From NCBI GenBank assembly GCA_035315065.1, contig DATFYM010000074.1, positions 1-34,730 on the forward strand: DNA of 34,730 nucleotides, in the 5' to 3' direction. Each line of letters starts with the position of its first letter. Within the stretch, counting starts at the first letter, position 1. Shown here piece after piece: positions 16,204 through 23,980 of the stretch. Position numbers and translations under genes: made by a program. Below the pieces are notes generated by a model. The model had not been told where the DNA came from, did no database searches, and saw nothing but the letters and a program-made list of their open reading frames with translations. This stretch comes from DATFYM01 sp035315065 (GTDB taxonomy: Bacteria; Acidobacteriota; Terriglobia; UBA7540).

Positions 16204-17508
16204 ATGGTGATGCCCCGTAGTGACTCCAAATGCCTCTTCTTGTTCTTCTCTGTGTTTCTCTGTGTCCTCTGTGGTGAGACTCTTCTCGCTGCAGGTTTAC
16301 AGAAAGAAGAATTCACCACAGAGCCCACTGAGAGACACAGAGAAGAAAGCAGAGAGGGAGCAAACGATCCTAAGCCGGGGGCGCACCCAGATGATCCCCA
16401 GGCGATCCTTCGCCAAGCGCGAGCCGCACTCAAGAAAGGTGACCGAAAGCACGCGCTCGCCATTCTGGCCAAACTGGCGCCCGATGACGGCGCCAGCCAC
16501 TTTGCCGCCGGAGCCCTGCTGGTGGAAGAAAAGTCCTACGCGGCTGCGGCTCAAGAGTTTGGCTTGGCGCGCAGGACTTACAAGGACCCCTACACCGCCG
16601 GTTATGATCAGGCGCTTGCTTACGTGAACGCCGGAGACTATCCGTCGGCCATCCAAACGGCAAACGAACTTCTGAATGAGGGTTACCGCACAGCGGAGCT
16701 CGCCAATGTGGCGGCTACAGCCTATCTCAAGAGCGGCCAAACCAAGGAGGGGTACAACGCCCTCCGGGTCGCCACTGAACTCGATCCCAAAGACGAAGAT
16801 AGTTACGTCGATCTCGAATCCATTTGCCTCGACAACGACAACTACGATCTCGGTCTCGAGATCGCCAACATCGGCCTTTCCCACCTGCCGAGGTCCTCGC
16901 GCCTATACCTCCAGCGCGGCGTGATGCGAGCGATGAAGGGGCAGTTCGCCGATGCCGAGCAGGACTTTGCCACGGCCGCCAGACTGGCCCCGCAGGAAGT
17001 GATGCCCTCCGTCGCGCTGGCCTTGGTGTCCATGCAAAGCAACAACCTCGATAAGGCGGTCGCCATTCTTCGGGAAGCAGCAACCCGGCATCCCGACGAC
17101 TATTTCGCCCAGTATTGGTTTGCCGAAGCCCTGCTGCATGCGGGGGCCGTGCCTGGAACGAAGGCCGGCGACGAGGTGCTCGCTGCCTTGGAGGCATCCG
17201 TTCGCTCGAAACCCGACTTCTGGCACTCGAGGGCAGATCTGGGGAAGGTTCTGCTGGAGCACGGCGAAGTGGATCAGGCCATCTTCCAACTCGAAAAAGC
17301 CGCGGACCTCAACCCTGGCGCGAGCGGGCCTCTTTACCTGCTCGCCCAGGCTTACCGCCGCAAAGGGAACCTGGAGCGTGCCGGGGAGATAGCCGCTCGC
17401 GTCGGCAAGATGCAAGCCGACGACCGGGAGAGCCTTCCGCAGGCCATGCTAAAGCGTATCGTCAGAGAAGGTTCCCCGAGTTCCCCACCGGATCAAAAGA
17501 AACAGTGA
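16204..17508 (+). CDS. Exported TPR protein with a repeat-encoded signal peptide
   Basis: This protein has 434 residues if started at 16204; starts further upstream would overlap the receptor gene and its terminator. Residues 10-30 (CLFLFFSVFLCVLCGETLLAA) form a hydrophobic signal peptide. Residues about 60-420 are TPR units, for example ASHFAAGALLVEEKSYAAAAQEF, SRLYLQRGVMRAMKGQFADAEQDF and SGPLYLLAQAYRRKGNLERAGEIA. The segment encoding the signal peptide and the following charged linker is an inverted-repeat element (16240-16348), so the N-terminus appears to have been contributed by a repeat. A second ATG at 16210 is equally possible. Neither has a strong ribosome-binding site. The gene stands alone between a terminator and the glycyl-radical operon; function unknown beyond protein-protein scaffolding. 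Confidence 0.8.
   Translation: MVMPRSDSKCLFLFFSVFLCVLCGETLLAAGLQKEEFTTEPTERHREESREGANDPKPGAHPDDPQAILRQARAALKKGDRKHALAILAKLAPDDGASHFAAGALLVEEKSYAAAAQEFGLARRTYKDPYTAGYDQALAYVNAGDYPSAIQTANELLNEGYRTAELANVAATAYLKSGQTKEGYNALRVATELDPKDEDSYVDLESICLDNDNYDLGLEIANIGLSHLPRSSRLYLQRGVMRAMKGQFADAEQDFATAARLAPQEVMPSVALALVSMQSNNLDKAVAILREAATRHPDDYFAQYWFAEALLHAGAVPGTKAGDEVLAALEASVRSKPDFWHSRADLGKVLLEHGEVDQAIFQLEKAADLNPGASGPLYLLAQAYRRKGNLERAGEIAARVGKMQADDRESLPQAMLKRIVREGSPSSPPDQKKQ
16240..16348. repeat. CTCTGTG/CACAGAG inverted repeat inside a coding region
   Basis: The left arm 16240-16278 (core CTCTGTGTCCTCTGTGGTGA) and right arm 16311-16348 (core TTCACCACAGAG, then AGAGACACAGAGAAG) are imperfect reverse complements about 38 bp long, separated by 32 bp. 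The element is in frame within the TPR gene and codes for its signal peptide (left arm, residues 13-25) and a Glu/Arg-rich linker (right arm, residues 36-48). Confidence 0.75.
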
Positions 17509-17610
17509 TTTCTCGACCTGGGCGACCGTTCCCTCATGTGAGTTTCTTTCCCATCTTTGTGTCCCCATCGTCAAGCCTCCCTGTTTAATCTTTATGCGTT
17601 CCATCGTCCG

Positions 17611-17652
17611 GTGACGTGCGTCACAGTAAATCCCGCCAACGACAAGTAGTCT
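17611..17652 (+). promoter_or_regulatory. CRP/FNR-type operator and class II promoter candidate
   Basis: GTGACGTGCGTCAC (17611-17624) is a perfect 14-bp dyad of the form GTGA-N6-TCAC, matching the CRP half-sites and related Crp/Fnr-family sites. Its centre (17617.5) is 32 bp before the centre of TAGTCT (17647-17652), exactly the offset expected between an activator site at -41.5 and the -10 box of a class II promoter. The -10 match itself is only 3 of 6. The site lies about 85 bp before the activase ATG. Confidence 0.55.
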
Positions 17653-17703
17653 GGGAAGAGAGATGCGGGCCGATGCTGCAATCAGTGGCTTGCGGCTGAC
17701 AGG

Positions 17704-18672
17704 ATGATGTATACAAAGACGACTCCAGATACTGCATTGACGGGAACCTCGACCGACTGCCGAGGCCTGATCTTCAACATCATGCGCTTTTGCTTACATG
17801 ATGGGCCGGGCACGCGGACGACCGTCTTCTTTAAAGGTTGTCCGCTTTGCTGCTGGTGGTGTCACAACCCCGAAGGTCGGAGCGCCAAACCCGATTTGAT
17901 GTTTTTTGAAAACCGTTGCGTGCTCTGCGGGGAGTGCCTGAAAGCATGCCCGCATGGCGCGATTGCGCAAGAAGACGGCGTCATAAGGACCACTGATGCC
18001 TGCCGTGCCTGCGGGACGTGTGTGGACGTGTGCGCGGCCGGTGCCCGTGAACTCGCCGGCCGCTGGATGACCGTCGCGGAAGTCCTCGACGAGATCGAGA
18101 AGGATCGCCTTTTCTGGGATGAGTCAGGCGGGGGAGTCACCTTCTCCGGTGGAGAACCTTTCTTACAGCCGAACTTCCTCGAGTCGCTGCTGGACGCTTG
18201 CCGGGCACGCCACATCCACACGGCGGTCGAAACTTGTGGTTATGCCCAACGGGACTTGCTCCTGCGACTCTCCAGCAAGGTGAATCTGTTCCTCTTCGAT
18301 CTGAAACTGCTCGACTCCGAGAAGCACCGCGCCAGTACTGGCCGGGGCAACGAGTCCATTCTGGCCAACCTTAAGGCCCTCACCCAGGCTGGCCGGCAGG
18401 TGATCGTTAGATATCCTGTGATTCCAGAAATCAACGGTGGCGAGGAGAACGTGAAGCAGATGATCAAGCTGTTGCGGTCTCTGGGCATCGGACGTATCCA
18501 CCTGCTTCCTTTCCATCCGACGGGCGCAGCCAAGTACCGACGCGTCCGCTTGCCGAACCCGTTAGCAGCGCGGAGCCGCGAGATCGAGAACGATGGCTCG
18601 CTCACGTCCCTGGTGGAGCACATCGCGCAGGAATTCAGCGGACGTGGGTTTGAAGTCAGGATTGGAGGGTGA
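17704..18672 (+). CDS. Glycyl-radical enzyme activating enzyme (radical SAM)
   Basis: This 322-residue protein would use S-adenosylmethionine and a 4Fe-4S cluster to place a glycyl radical on its partner enzyme. The radical-SAM motif CxxxCxxC is C46, C50, C53 in KGCPLCCWWCHNPEG; an additional Cys, C49, sits where most relatives have Arg. Two ferredoxin-type clusters follow: C72-C75-C78-C82 and C100-C103-C106-C110, the insertion typical of activases of the non-PFL glycyl radical enzymes. VTFSGGEP (about 140-148) is the SAM-binding GGE motif. Its stop overlaps the ribosome-binding region of the next gene, which starts 3 bp later, so the two are translationally coupled. ATG codons at 17704 and 17707 are both possible. 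Cytoplasmic and oxygen-sensitive. Confidence 0.93.
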   Translation: MMYTKTTPDTALTGTSTDCRGLIFNIMRFCLHDGPGTRTTVFFKGCPLCCWWCHNPEGRSAKPDLMFFENRCVLCGECLKACPHGAIAQEDGVIRTTDACRACGTCVDVCAAGARELAGRWMTVAEVLDEIEKDRLFWDESGGGVTFSGGEPFLQPNFLESLLDACRARHIHTAVETCGYAQRDLLLRLSSKVNLFLFDLKLLDSEKHRASTGRGNESILANLKALTQAGRQVIVRYPVIPEINGGEENVKQMIKLLRSLGIGRIHLLPFHPTGAAKYRRVRLPNPLAARSREIENDGSLTSLVEHIAQEFSGRGFEVRIGG

Positions 18673-18674
18673 CC

Positions 18675-21044
18675 ATGAACGAACGAGTGGCGAGACTGCG
18701 GCAAGAGAGCCTGGACACCAAGCCCTGGTTGTCCACCGAGAGGGCACTCCTGGTGACGGACTACTACCGGAACACCAGGACCGTTTCGGTTCCGATGCAG
18801 CGAGCCGAGGCCTTCCATTATCTGATGGAACACAAAACGATCTACATCGGCGACGACGAACTGATCGTCGGTGAACGGGGCCCCAGTCCAAAAGGAACGC
18901 CGACCTTCCCTGAGCTCTGCTGTCACACGCTGGAGGACTTTGAGATCCTCCATACCCGCGCCAAGATCTCGTACAGTGTCGACGGCGCCGCACACCGCGC
19001 GCAGCAAGATCAGGTGATCCCTTTTTGGCGCGAACGTTCAATGCGCGATCAGATATTCAAGGAGATGTCACAAGAATGGAAGGACGCTTACGAGGCGGGC
19101 ATCTTCACCGAATTCATGGAACAGAGGGCTCCCGGCCACACTGCCCTTGGCGATGTCATCTACCGCAAGGGCTTGCTCGACCTGAAGGCTGACATTCAGA
19201 CGAGCCTCCGCCGCCTCGACTTCCTGAACGATCCCGATGCTTACCGAGAGCGCGAGGAGCTTCGGGCGATGTCGATTGCGGCCGACGCCGTGGTTCGGTT
19301 CGCCGAACGGCACGCCGAGAAGGCTCTGGAGATGGCAGCTCACGAGAACAACCCGCACCGGAGGCAAGAACTGGAGCGAATTGCCGAGGTCTGCCGCCAG
19401 GTACCTGCCCATGCGCCGCGCGACTTCTGGGAGGCGCTGCAGGTGTACTGGTTCATCCACCTTGGCGTCGTGAGCGAGTTGAACACGTGGGACTCATTCT
19501 GCCCGGGCCGGCTCGACCAGCACCTTTACCCTTTCTTCAAAGCCGGGCTCGAAGCAAGAACGCTGACGCGGGAGCGCGCCCAGGAACTGCTCGAGTGCTT
19601 CTGGGTGAAGTTCAACAACCAGCCGGCTCCTCCCAAGGTGGGCGTCACCGCGGCCGAAAGCGGCACCTACACGGATTTCGCCAACATCAACAGCGGCGGG
19701 CTGAAACCCGACGGCTCGGATGGCGTCAACGAGCTGACCTACCTGATTCTCGACGTCATCGACGAGATGCGCCTTCTCCAACCGTCATCCAATCTTCAGC
19801 TCAGCAAGAAGAGTCCCGACCGATTCCTGCAACGTGGGCTGGAGATTGTCCGCAAAGGATGGGGGCAACCTTCAATCTTCAACGCCGACGCCGTCGTGGA
19901 AGAACTGGTGCGCCAGGGAAAGGACATTGAGGATGCCCGCAGCGGGGGTACATCCGGTTGCGTTGAAACCGGCACCTTCGGAAAAGAAGCCTATATCCTC
20001 ACGGGATATTTCAACCTCCCCAAGGTCCTGGAAATCACGCTCCACAATGGCTACGACCCACGCACCGGCAAGAAGGTCGGAATCGAAACGGGCGATCCGC
20101 GCGGCTTCCATTCCTACGACGACCTTTTCTCTGCCTTCCGCCAACAGTTACATCACTTCGTCGATGTCAAGGTCCAGGGCAACAACGTCATCGAGCGCCT
20201 TTACGCAACGTACATGCCCGCACCTTTCCTATCGATCCTGATCGACGATTGTATCGTCCGGGGGAAGGACTACAACGACGGCGGGCCACGGTATAACACC
20301 ACCTACATCATGGGCGTCGCGCCCGGCACCTGCACCGACAGCCTGGCCGCGATCCGTTTTCATGTCTTCGATCAAAAGCATCTGTCGATGGCTGATTTGC
20401 TCGAAACGCTGGACGCCAATTTCGCCGACTCACAAAGTCAAGAGCGAACCCGTCTGCTGCTGTGGAACAAGACTCCGCGGTACGGGAACGACGACGAGTA
20501 TGCAGATCGTATCCTGGCCGACGTGTTCAACGCCTTCTACGACGAAATCAATGGGCGGCCGAATACCAAAGGCGGAAGCTATCGGGTCAACTACCTCTCC
20601 ACCACCTGTCACGTGTATTTCGGTTCTGTCACCGGGGCGACGGCTGACGGGCGTCGAGCGGGCGAACCCTTGTCCGATGGAATTTCGCCGGTGCAGGGGG
20701 CGGATCGCCACGGCCCCACCGCAGTCCTCAAATCCGCGTCCAAGATGGATCACCTGCGCACCGGCGGAACTCTCTTGAACCAGAAATTCACACCCAAAGT
20801 GTTGGAGGGTCAGAACGGTATCGACCAGCTTGCGCACTTGGTCCGAGCCTATTTCAAGCTGGACGGCCATCACATCCAGTTCAACGTGGTCGCCGCCGAC
20901 ACTCTGCGCGACGCCAAAGCCAATCCGGAGAAGCACCGTGACCTGATCGTCCGCGTCGCCGGCTACAGCGATTACTTCTGCGATTTGACCGATGCTTTGC
21001 AGGACGAAATCATCGCTCGGACCGAGCAGACGGAATTATGCTAG
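18675..21044 (+). CDS. hypD: Glycyl radical enzyme, probable trans-4-hydroxy-L-proline dehydratase (HypD-like)
   Basis: HypD removes water from trans-4-hydroxy-L-proline to give 1-pyrroline-5-carboxylate, which ProC can reduce to proline. The start at 18675 follows GGAGGG by 5 bp; a GTG at 18669 is also in frame. The product has 789 residues. Seen: thiyl Cys C429 and E431 in SGCVETG, and G763 in RVAGYS near the C-terminus. From memory, the Clostridioides difficile enzyme uses F152, H160, D278, S334, F340, C434, E436, Y450, T645 and G765. Here F147, H155, D273, S329, F335, C429, E431 and Y445 sit at a constant offset of five, and T643 and G763 at an offset of two. PFL would show Cys-Cys, and CutC or diol dehydratases GCVEP. 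Related sulfonate lyases remain possible. The name is unrelated to hydrogenase HypD. No proC is in the window. Confidence 0.82.
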   Translation: MNERVARLRQESLDTKPWLSTERALLVTDYYRNTRTVSVPMQRAEAFHYLMEHKTIYIGDDELIVGERGPSPKGTPTFPELCCHTLEDFEILHTRAKISYSVDGAAHRAQQDQVIPFWRERSMRDQIFKEMSQEWKDAYEAGIFTEFMEQRAPGHTALGDVIYRKGLLDLKADIQTSLRRLDFLNDPDAYREREELRAMSIAADAVVRFAERHAEKALEMAAHENNPHRRQELERIAEVCRQVPAHAPRDFWEALQVYWFIHLGVVSELNTWDSFCPGRLDQHLYPFFKAGLEARTLTRERAQELLECFWVKFNNQPAPPKVGVTAAESGTYTDFANINSGGLKPDGSDGVNELTYLILDVIDEMRLLQPSSNLQLSKKSPDRFLQRGLEIVRKGWGQPSIFNADAVVEELVRQGKDIEDARSGGTSGCVETGTFGKEAYILTGYFNLPKVLEITLHNGYDPRTGKKVGIETGDPRGFHSYDDLFSAFRQQLHHFVDVKVQGNNVIERLYATYMPAPFLSILIDDCIVRGKDYNDGGPRYNTTYIMGVAPGTCTDSLAAIRFHVFDQKHLSMADLLETLDANFADSQSQERTRLLLWNKTPRYGNDDEYADRILADVFNAFYDEINGRPNTKGGSYRVNYLSTTCHVYFGSVTGATADGRRAGEPLSDGISPVQGADRHGPTAVLKSASKMDHLRTGGTLLNQKFTPKVLEGQNGIDQLAHLVRAYFKLDGHHIQFNVVAADTLRDAKANPEKHRDLIVRVAGYSDYFCDLTDALQDEIIARTEQTELC

Positions 21045-21080
21045 TTGCGACGTGGACTCGCGGCCCTGGGGAGATGTCGC

Positions 21081-23396
21081 TTATCGATTGCCGGCGCGCT
21101 CCGGAGTTTCATCCGGTTTGATAGCGAAATCAGCGGGAGGCGCTACCCCCAGCAAGTGCTGAACAAAGTAGTCCCACCGTCGCCGCATCGCGTAGGTGTT
21201 GCGGCCCTCGCCGTGGAACATATTGGGGACGAGCAGCATGTCGAAGTTCTTGTTGGCCTTGATCAGCGCGTCGGCGAAGCGCATGGTTTCCACCGGATTT
21301 ACGTTGTCGTCCACGTCGCCGTGCACCAGCAGCAGGTGACCCGTCAGCCTGTCGGCCAGCGTCACGTTCGACTGCGCTACGTAATCCTCTCCCATGGGGT
21401 AGCCTTGATACAACTCGTTCCACCACGCCTTGTCCAGCCGGGGATCATGGTCGCCCGAGATCGAAACTCCAACCTTGTAGAACTCCGGGTGGACCAGCAT
21501 TGCATGGGCGGCGCCGTATCCGCCGGCGGAGGTGCCGTAGATGCCGACGCGGCTTAAATCCATGGCCGGGTAGCGGGCGCCCATTTGCTGGATCAACGCC
21601 ATATGATCGTCGAAGGCGCCGCCGAGATTCCGGTAGGAAAACTCGTGAAACTCGCGCGAACGCCCGGTGGTACCTCGACCGTCGACCATAACCACGATGA
21701 AGCCCAGTTCGGCCACTAATTGTTCGGGGGCGCGAAAGGCAGCGAAGCTCTTGGGAACGAAGAATGACTGCGGTCCCGTATAGACCTGTTCGATGACCGG
21801 ATATTTTTTCGCCGCGTCAAAATTGGAAGGCCGCCAGATCAGACCATAGATGTCGGTCTTGCCGTCCGCCGCCTTGCCGTGGAAGGGTTCCGGAGGTTTC
21901 CAACCGGTCTTCATCAGGGCGCCGGCATCCGTCTTCTCCAGAACCTGGATCACGCCACCGTCAGACAGACGGCGCAGGGCGGATTCGCCTGGAAGGTCGG
22001 GGCGGGAATAGTTGTCGACAAAGTACGCACCGTCCGGAGCGGCTCTCACCGTGTGATTGGCGTTCTCGGGAGTCAGCAGCTTCAGCCCACTGCCGTCAAA
22101 GTTCACTTGATAGAGGTGCGTCTGGTAGGGATCCTCGTCCGGCTCCCGGCCGCCGGCGACGAAGTACACCCGCCGGGCCTTTTCGTCCACGTGGGTGATG
22201 CCGCGCACCACCCACGGCCCCTTGGTAACCTGATTCTCCAACTGGCCGGTCTTACCGTTATAAAGGTAAAGGTGATTCCAGCCGTCGCGTTCCGACGCCC
22301 AAAGGACCTCCGCGCCGTCGTTGACCATCTCGACGTAGTTTTCGCCCGGGTCGACGTACTTCTCCGAGCTTTCCTCGACCACCGCCCGCTCCTGGCCGCT
22401 ACCTGCGTCGACCTCGCGGAGGACTACCTGCTTGTAACCGCGCGCATGAAAGAGGTAATGGAATCGCTTACTGTCCTTGAACCATTCGAATTCGGGTCCA
22501 CCTTGGAATTCAAGTTCCAGCGGATCCGTTTGCACCTCAATCCGCTTGCCCGACTGAATGTCAAAGATAATCGGCTCCGCCTTCGACAGCACCTCGCCCG
22601 GAAGCGGATAGACGTATGTGTAGGCCTTGGGGCGAAGCTGATCGGGCGGGACAAACTGCAAGGTGGTAAAGCGTCCGACGTGGCGCGAGTCGATCCGATA
22701 CGTGACCAGCTTGCTCGAGTCCGGCGACCAGAAAACCCCGGGGCGTTGGCGCACGTCCTCGGTGCCTTGCTCAACCATGAGTCGCGACGACGGCAACGGC
22801 GTGGCGTAGTCCCAGCTTTTCTCGCCGTCGTGGGTCAACTGCACCACCTCGCCGGTCGAGGCATCGCGCGCGTACAGATTGTAGTGGTCGACGAAGGCCA
22901 TCCACTTGCCGTCGGGAGACGCCACTTCATTGGGGCGCGGCGCCGGACCAGCATCCTTGGCACACTGGTAGACGCTGAGGGTGCACGTCCAGCGAGATCC
23001 TTCGGCTTCAAAAGAAACTGCCGCTCCCTTTTGCTTAAATTCAAAGCTCTCGAACGGAAGCTTGGTGGCTGTGAACCCTTTCCCGGTGGCCGCCGATAGA
23101 GCCGCGGCGAGTTTCGCGTGGTCGAAGGCGGGCTCACGAGTGTTGCGGTCGGCATCGACCAGCAAAAACTCGGCTCCACTCGCACCCTCCTTGCGGTACC
23201 AGAAGCGGTGAGAGCCCTCGATCCAATGCGGGGTTACGTTCGCTTCCGACACCAAGTGCCGTACATTCCAGGGAAGGAATTTCTCCGCGCGGACGTAATC
23301 CTCCCGAGTGCCTTGGCCGTAGGTTGCGAGCGGTCCCGGCAGAATGGCTATCAGCAACAGCAAACGAGCCTTGCTATGGGCGGCGGTGGTATCCAT
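21081..23396 (-). CDS. Exported dipeptidyl-peptidase IV-like serine peptidase (S9B)
   Basis: This 771-residue protein would cleave Xaa-Pro (or Xaa-Ala) dipeptides from peptide N-termini. The start at 23396 gives a signal peptide (KARLLLLIAILPGPLATYGQ); an open frame extends to 23519 but has no signal. Residues about 90-480 are a DPP-IV N-terminal beta-propeller (ASPDGKWMAFV, VQLTHDGE, FWSPDSSKLVTYRID). The C-terminal alpha/beta-hydrolase has the triad S623 in GTSAGGYG, D696 in HGDVDDNV and H728 in MFHGEG. GTSAGG replaces the more common GWSYGG. The DPP-IV double-Glu substrate motif was not located with certainty. It is convergent with the HypD-like gene (36 bp between stops), so it is not in the same operon, though the substrate link is suggestive. 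It follows a malectin-domain fragment on the same strand. Confidence 0.88.
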   Translation of the reverse strand: MDTTAAHSKARLLLLIAILPGPLATYGQGTREDYVRAEKFLPWNVRHLVSEANVTPHWIEGSHRFWYRKEGASGAEFLLVDADRNTREPAFDHAKLAAALSAATGKGFTATKLPFESFEFKQKGAAVSFEAEGSRWTCTLSVYQCAKDAGPAPRPNEVASPDGKWMAFVDHYNLYARDASTGEVVQLTHDGEKSWDYATPLPSSRLMVEQGTEDVRQRPGVFWSPDSSKLVTYRIDSRHVGRFTTLQFVPPDQLRPKAYTYVYPLPGEVLSKAEPIIFDIQSGKRIEVQTDPLELEFQGGPEFEWFKDSKRFHYLFHARGYKQVVLREVDAGSGQERAVVEESSEKYVDPGENYVEMVNDGAEVLWASERDGWNHLYLYNGKTGQLENQVTKGPWVVRGITHVDEKARRVYFVAGGREPDEDPYQTHLYQVNFDGSGLKLLTPENANHTVRAAPDGAYFVDNYSRPDLPGESALRRLSDGGVIQVLEKTDAGALMKTGWKPPEPFHGKAADGKTDIYGLIWRPSNFDAAKKYPVIEQVYTGPQSFFVPKSFAAFRAPEQLVAELGFIVVMVDGRGTTGRSREFHEFSYRNLGGAFDDHMALIQQMGARYPAMDLSRVGIYGTSAGGYGAAHAMLVHPEFYKVGVSISGDHDPRLDKAWWNELYQGYPMGEDYVAQSNVTLADRLTGHLLLVHGDVDDNVNPVETMRFADALIKANKNFDMLLVPNMFHGEGRNTYAMRRRWDYFVQHLLGVAPPADFAIKPDETPERAGNR

Positions 23397-23515
23397 GGGT
23401 GGGCTGCTTGGCGAGCTTGCAATTCGACATACTCGCCCGGCACGATCGATTGTAACACGCTTGCACTCTGCTGGACGGTGAGTCGGCAAATCGGTGCGCG
23501 GTCCCCGTCGCGCCA

Positions 23516-23966
23516 TCACTGGGACTCGTCCACCACCTCGATGGCGTTCAACTCGGCGTAGTTTTCCACGGGAACGAAGCTGAGGACCAGAAGGCCTTGG
23601 GCGTTGGGCTCGACTCGGTGGAAGGTCTTGTCCAAAGCGCGGTTGGCGCCGCCCGCTTCCTTAAAGACATCGAAGTCGCGAAGAAGCGCGACTCCATTGC
23701 AGTAGACGTTGAAGATGCGGGAACGTACGCCCCCGTACCCCAAATTGGCCTCGCCGAAGTAGGTCTCCGCAAACCGGAGCGTGACGCCATACTTGCCGGG
23801 CGCAACGGGTATGGCGTAGTCGAAATTCCCATATCGCTCTCCGGTAAAGATAATGGGATCAGGGGTGTTCTCCACCGGGGCCTTGTGAGAAGCAAACCGG
23901 CCACGAAAGAAATAGCGGTCGGGACTCCAAATCCTCCCCGCCCGATCGGTATAGGAATTATCCTGC
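23516..23966 (-). pseudogene. Malectin-domain protein, 5'-truncated
   Basis: Malectin-like domains bind carbohydrate. The frame reads from the junction: DNSYTDRAGRIW, SPDRYFFRG, then TPDPIIFTGERYGNFDYAIP, GKYGVTLRFAETYFGE, then FNVYCNGVALLRDFDVFKEAGG and a final strand ending at 23516. This covers nearly a whole domain, about 150 residues, but no start codon or signal peptide precedes it: at about 23966 the sequence changes into the antisense of a TonB-receptor gene. An internal ATG equivalent at 23875 would give only 119 residues and cut the domain. In relatives such domains usually form the end of larger secreted enzymes or receptors. The stop overlaps an ATG-like codon of the upstream extension of the S9 gene, hinting at a former operon. 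Confidence 0.65.
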
Positions 23967-23980
23967 TGTCGTCGCAGTGT

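Noticed and set aside
18675..21044. Pyruvate formate-lyase or choline TMA-lyase
   Set aside because: There is no Cys-Cys active site as in PFL and no GCVEP as in CutC or diol dehydratases; the residues fit HypD better.
21879..23099. 406-codon open frame on the plus strand
   Set aside because: It is antisense to the DPP-IV-like gene, whose catalytic triad and signal peptide are clear; the plus product has no recognisable domain.
23597..23980. N-terminal extension of the second receptor gene
   Set aside because: These codons are the antisense of the malectin domain and show no receptor features.
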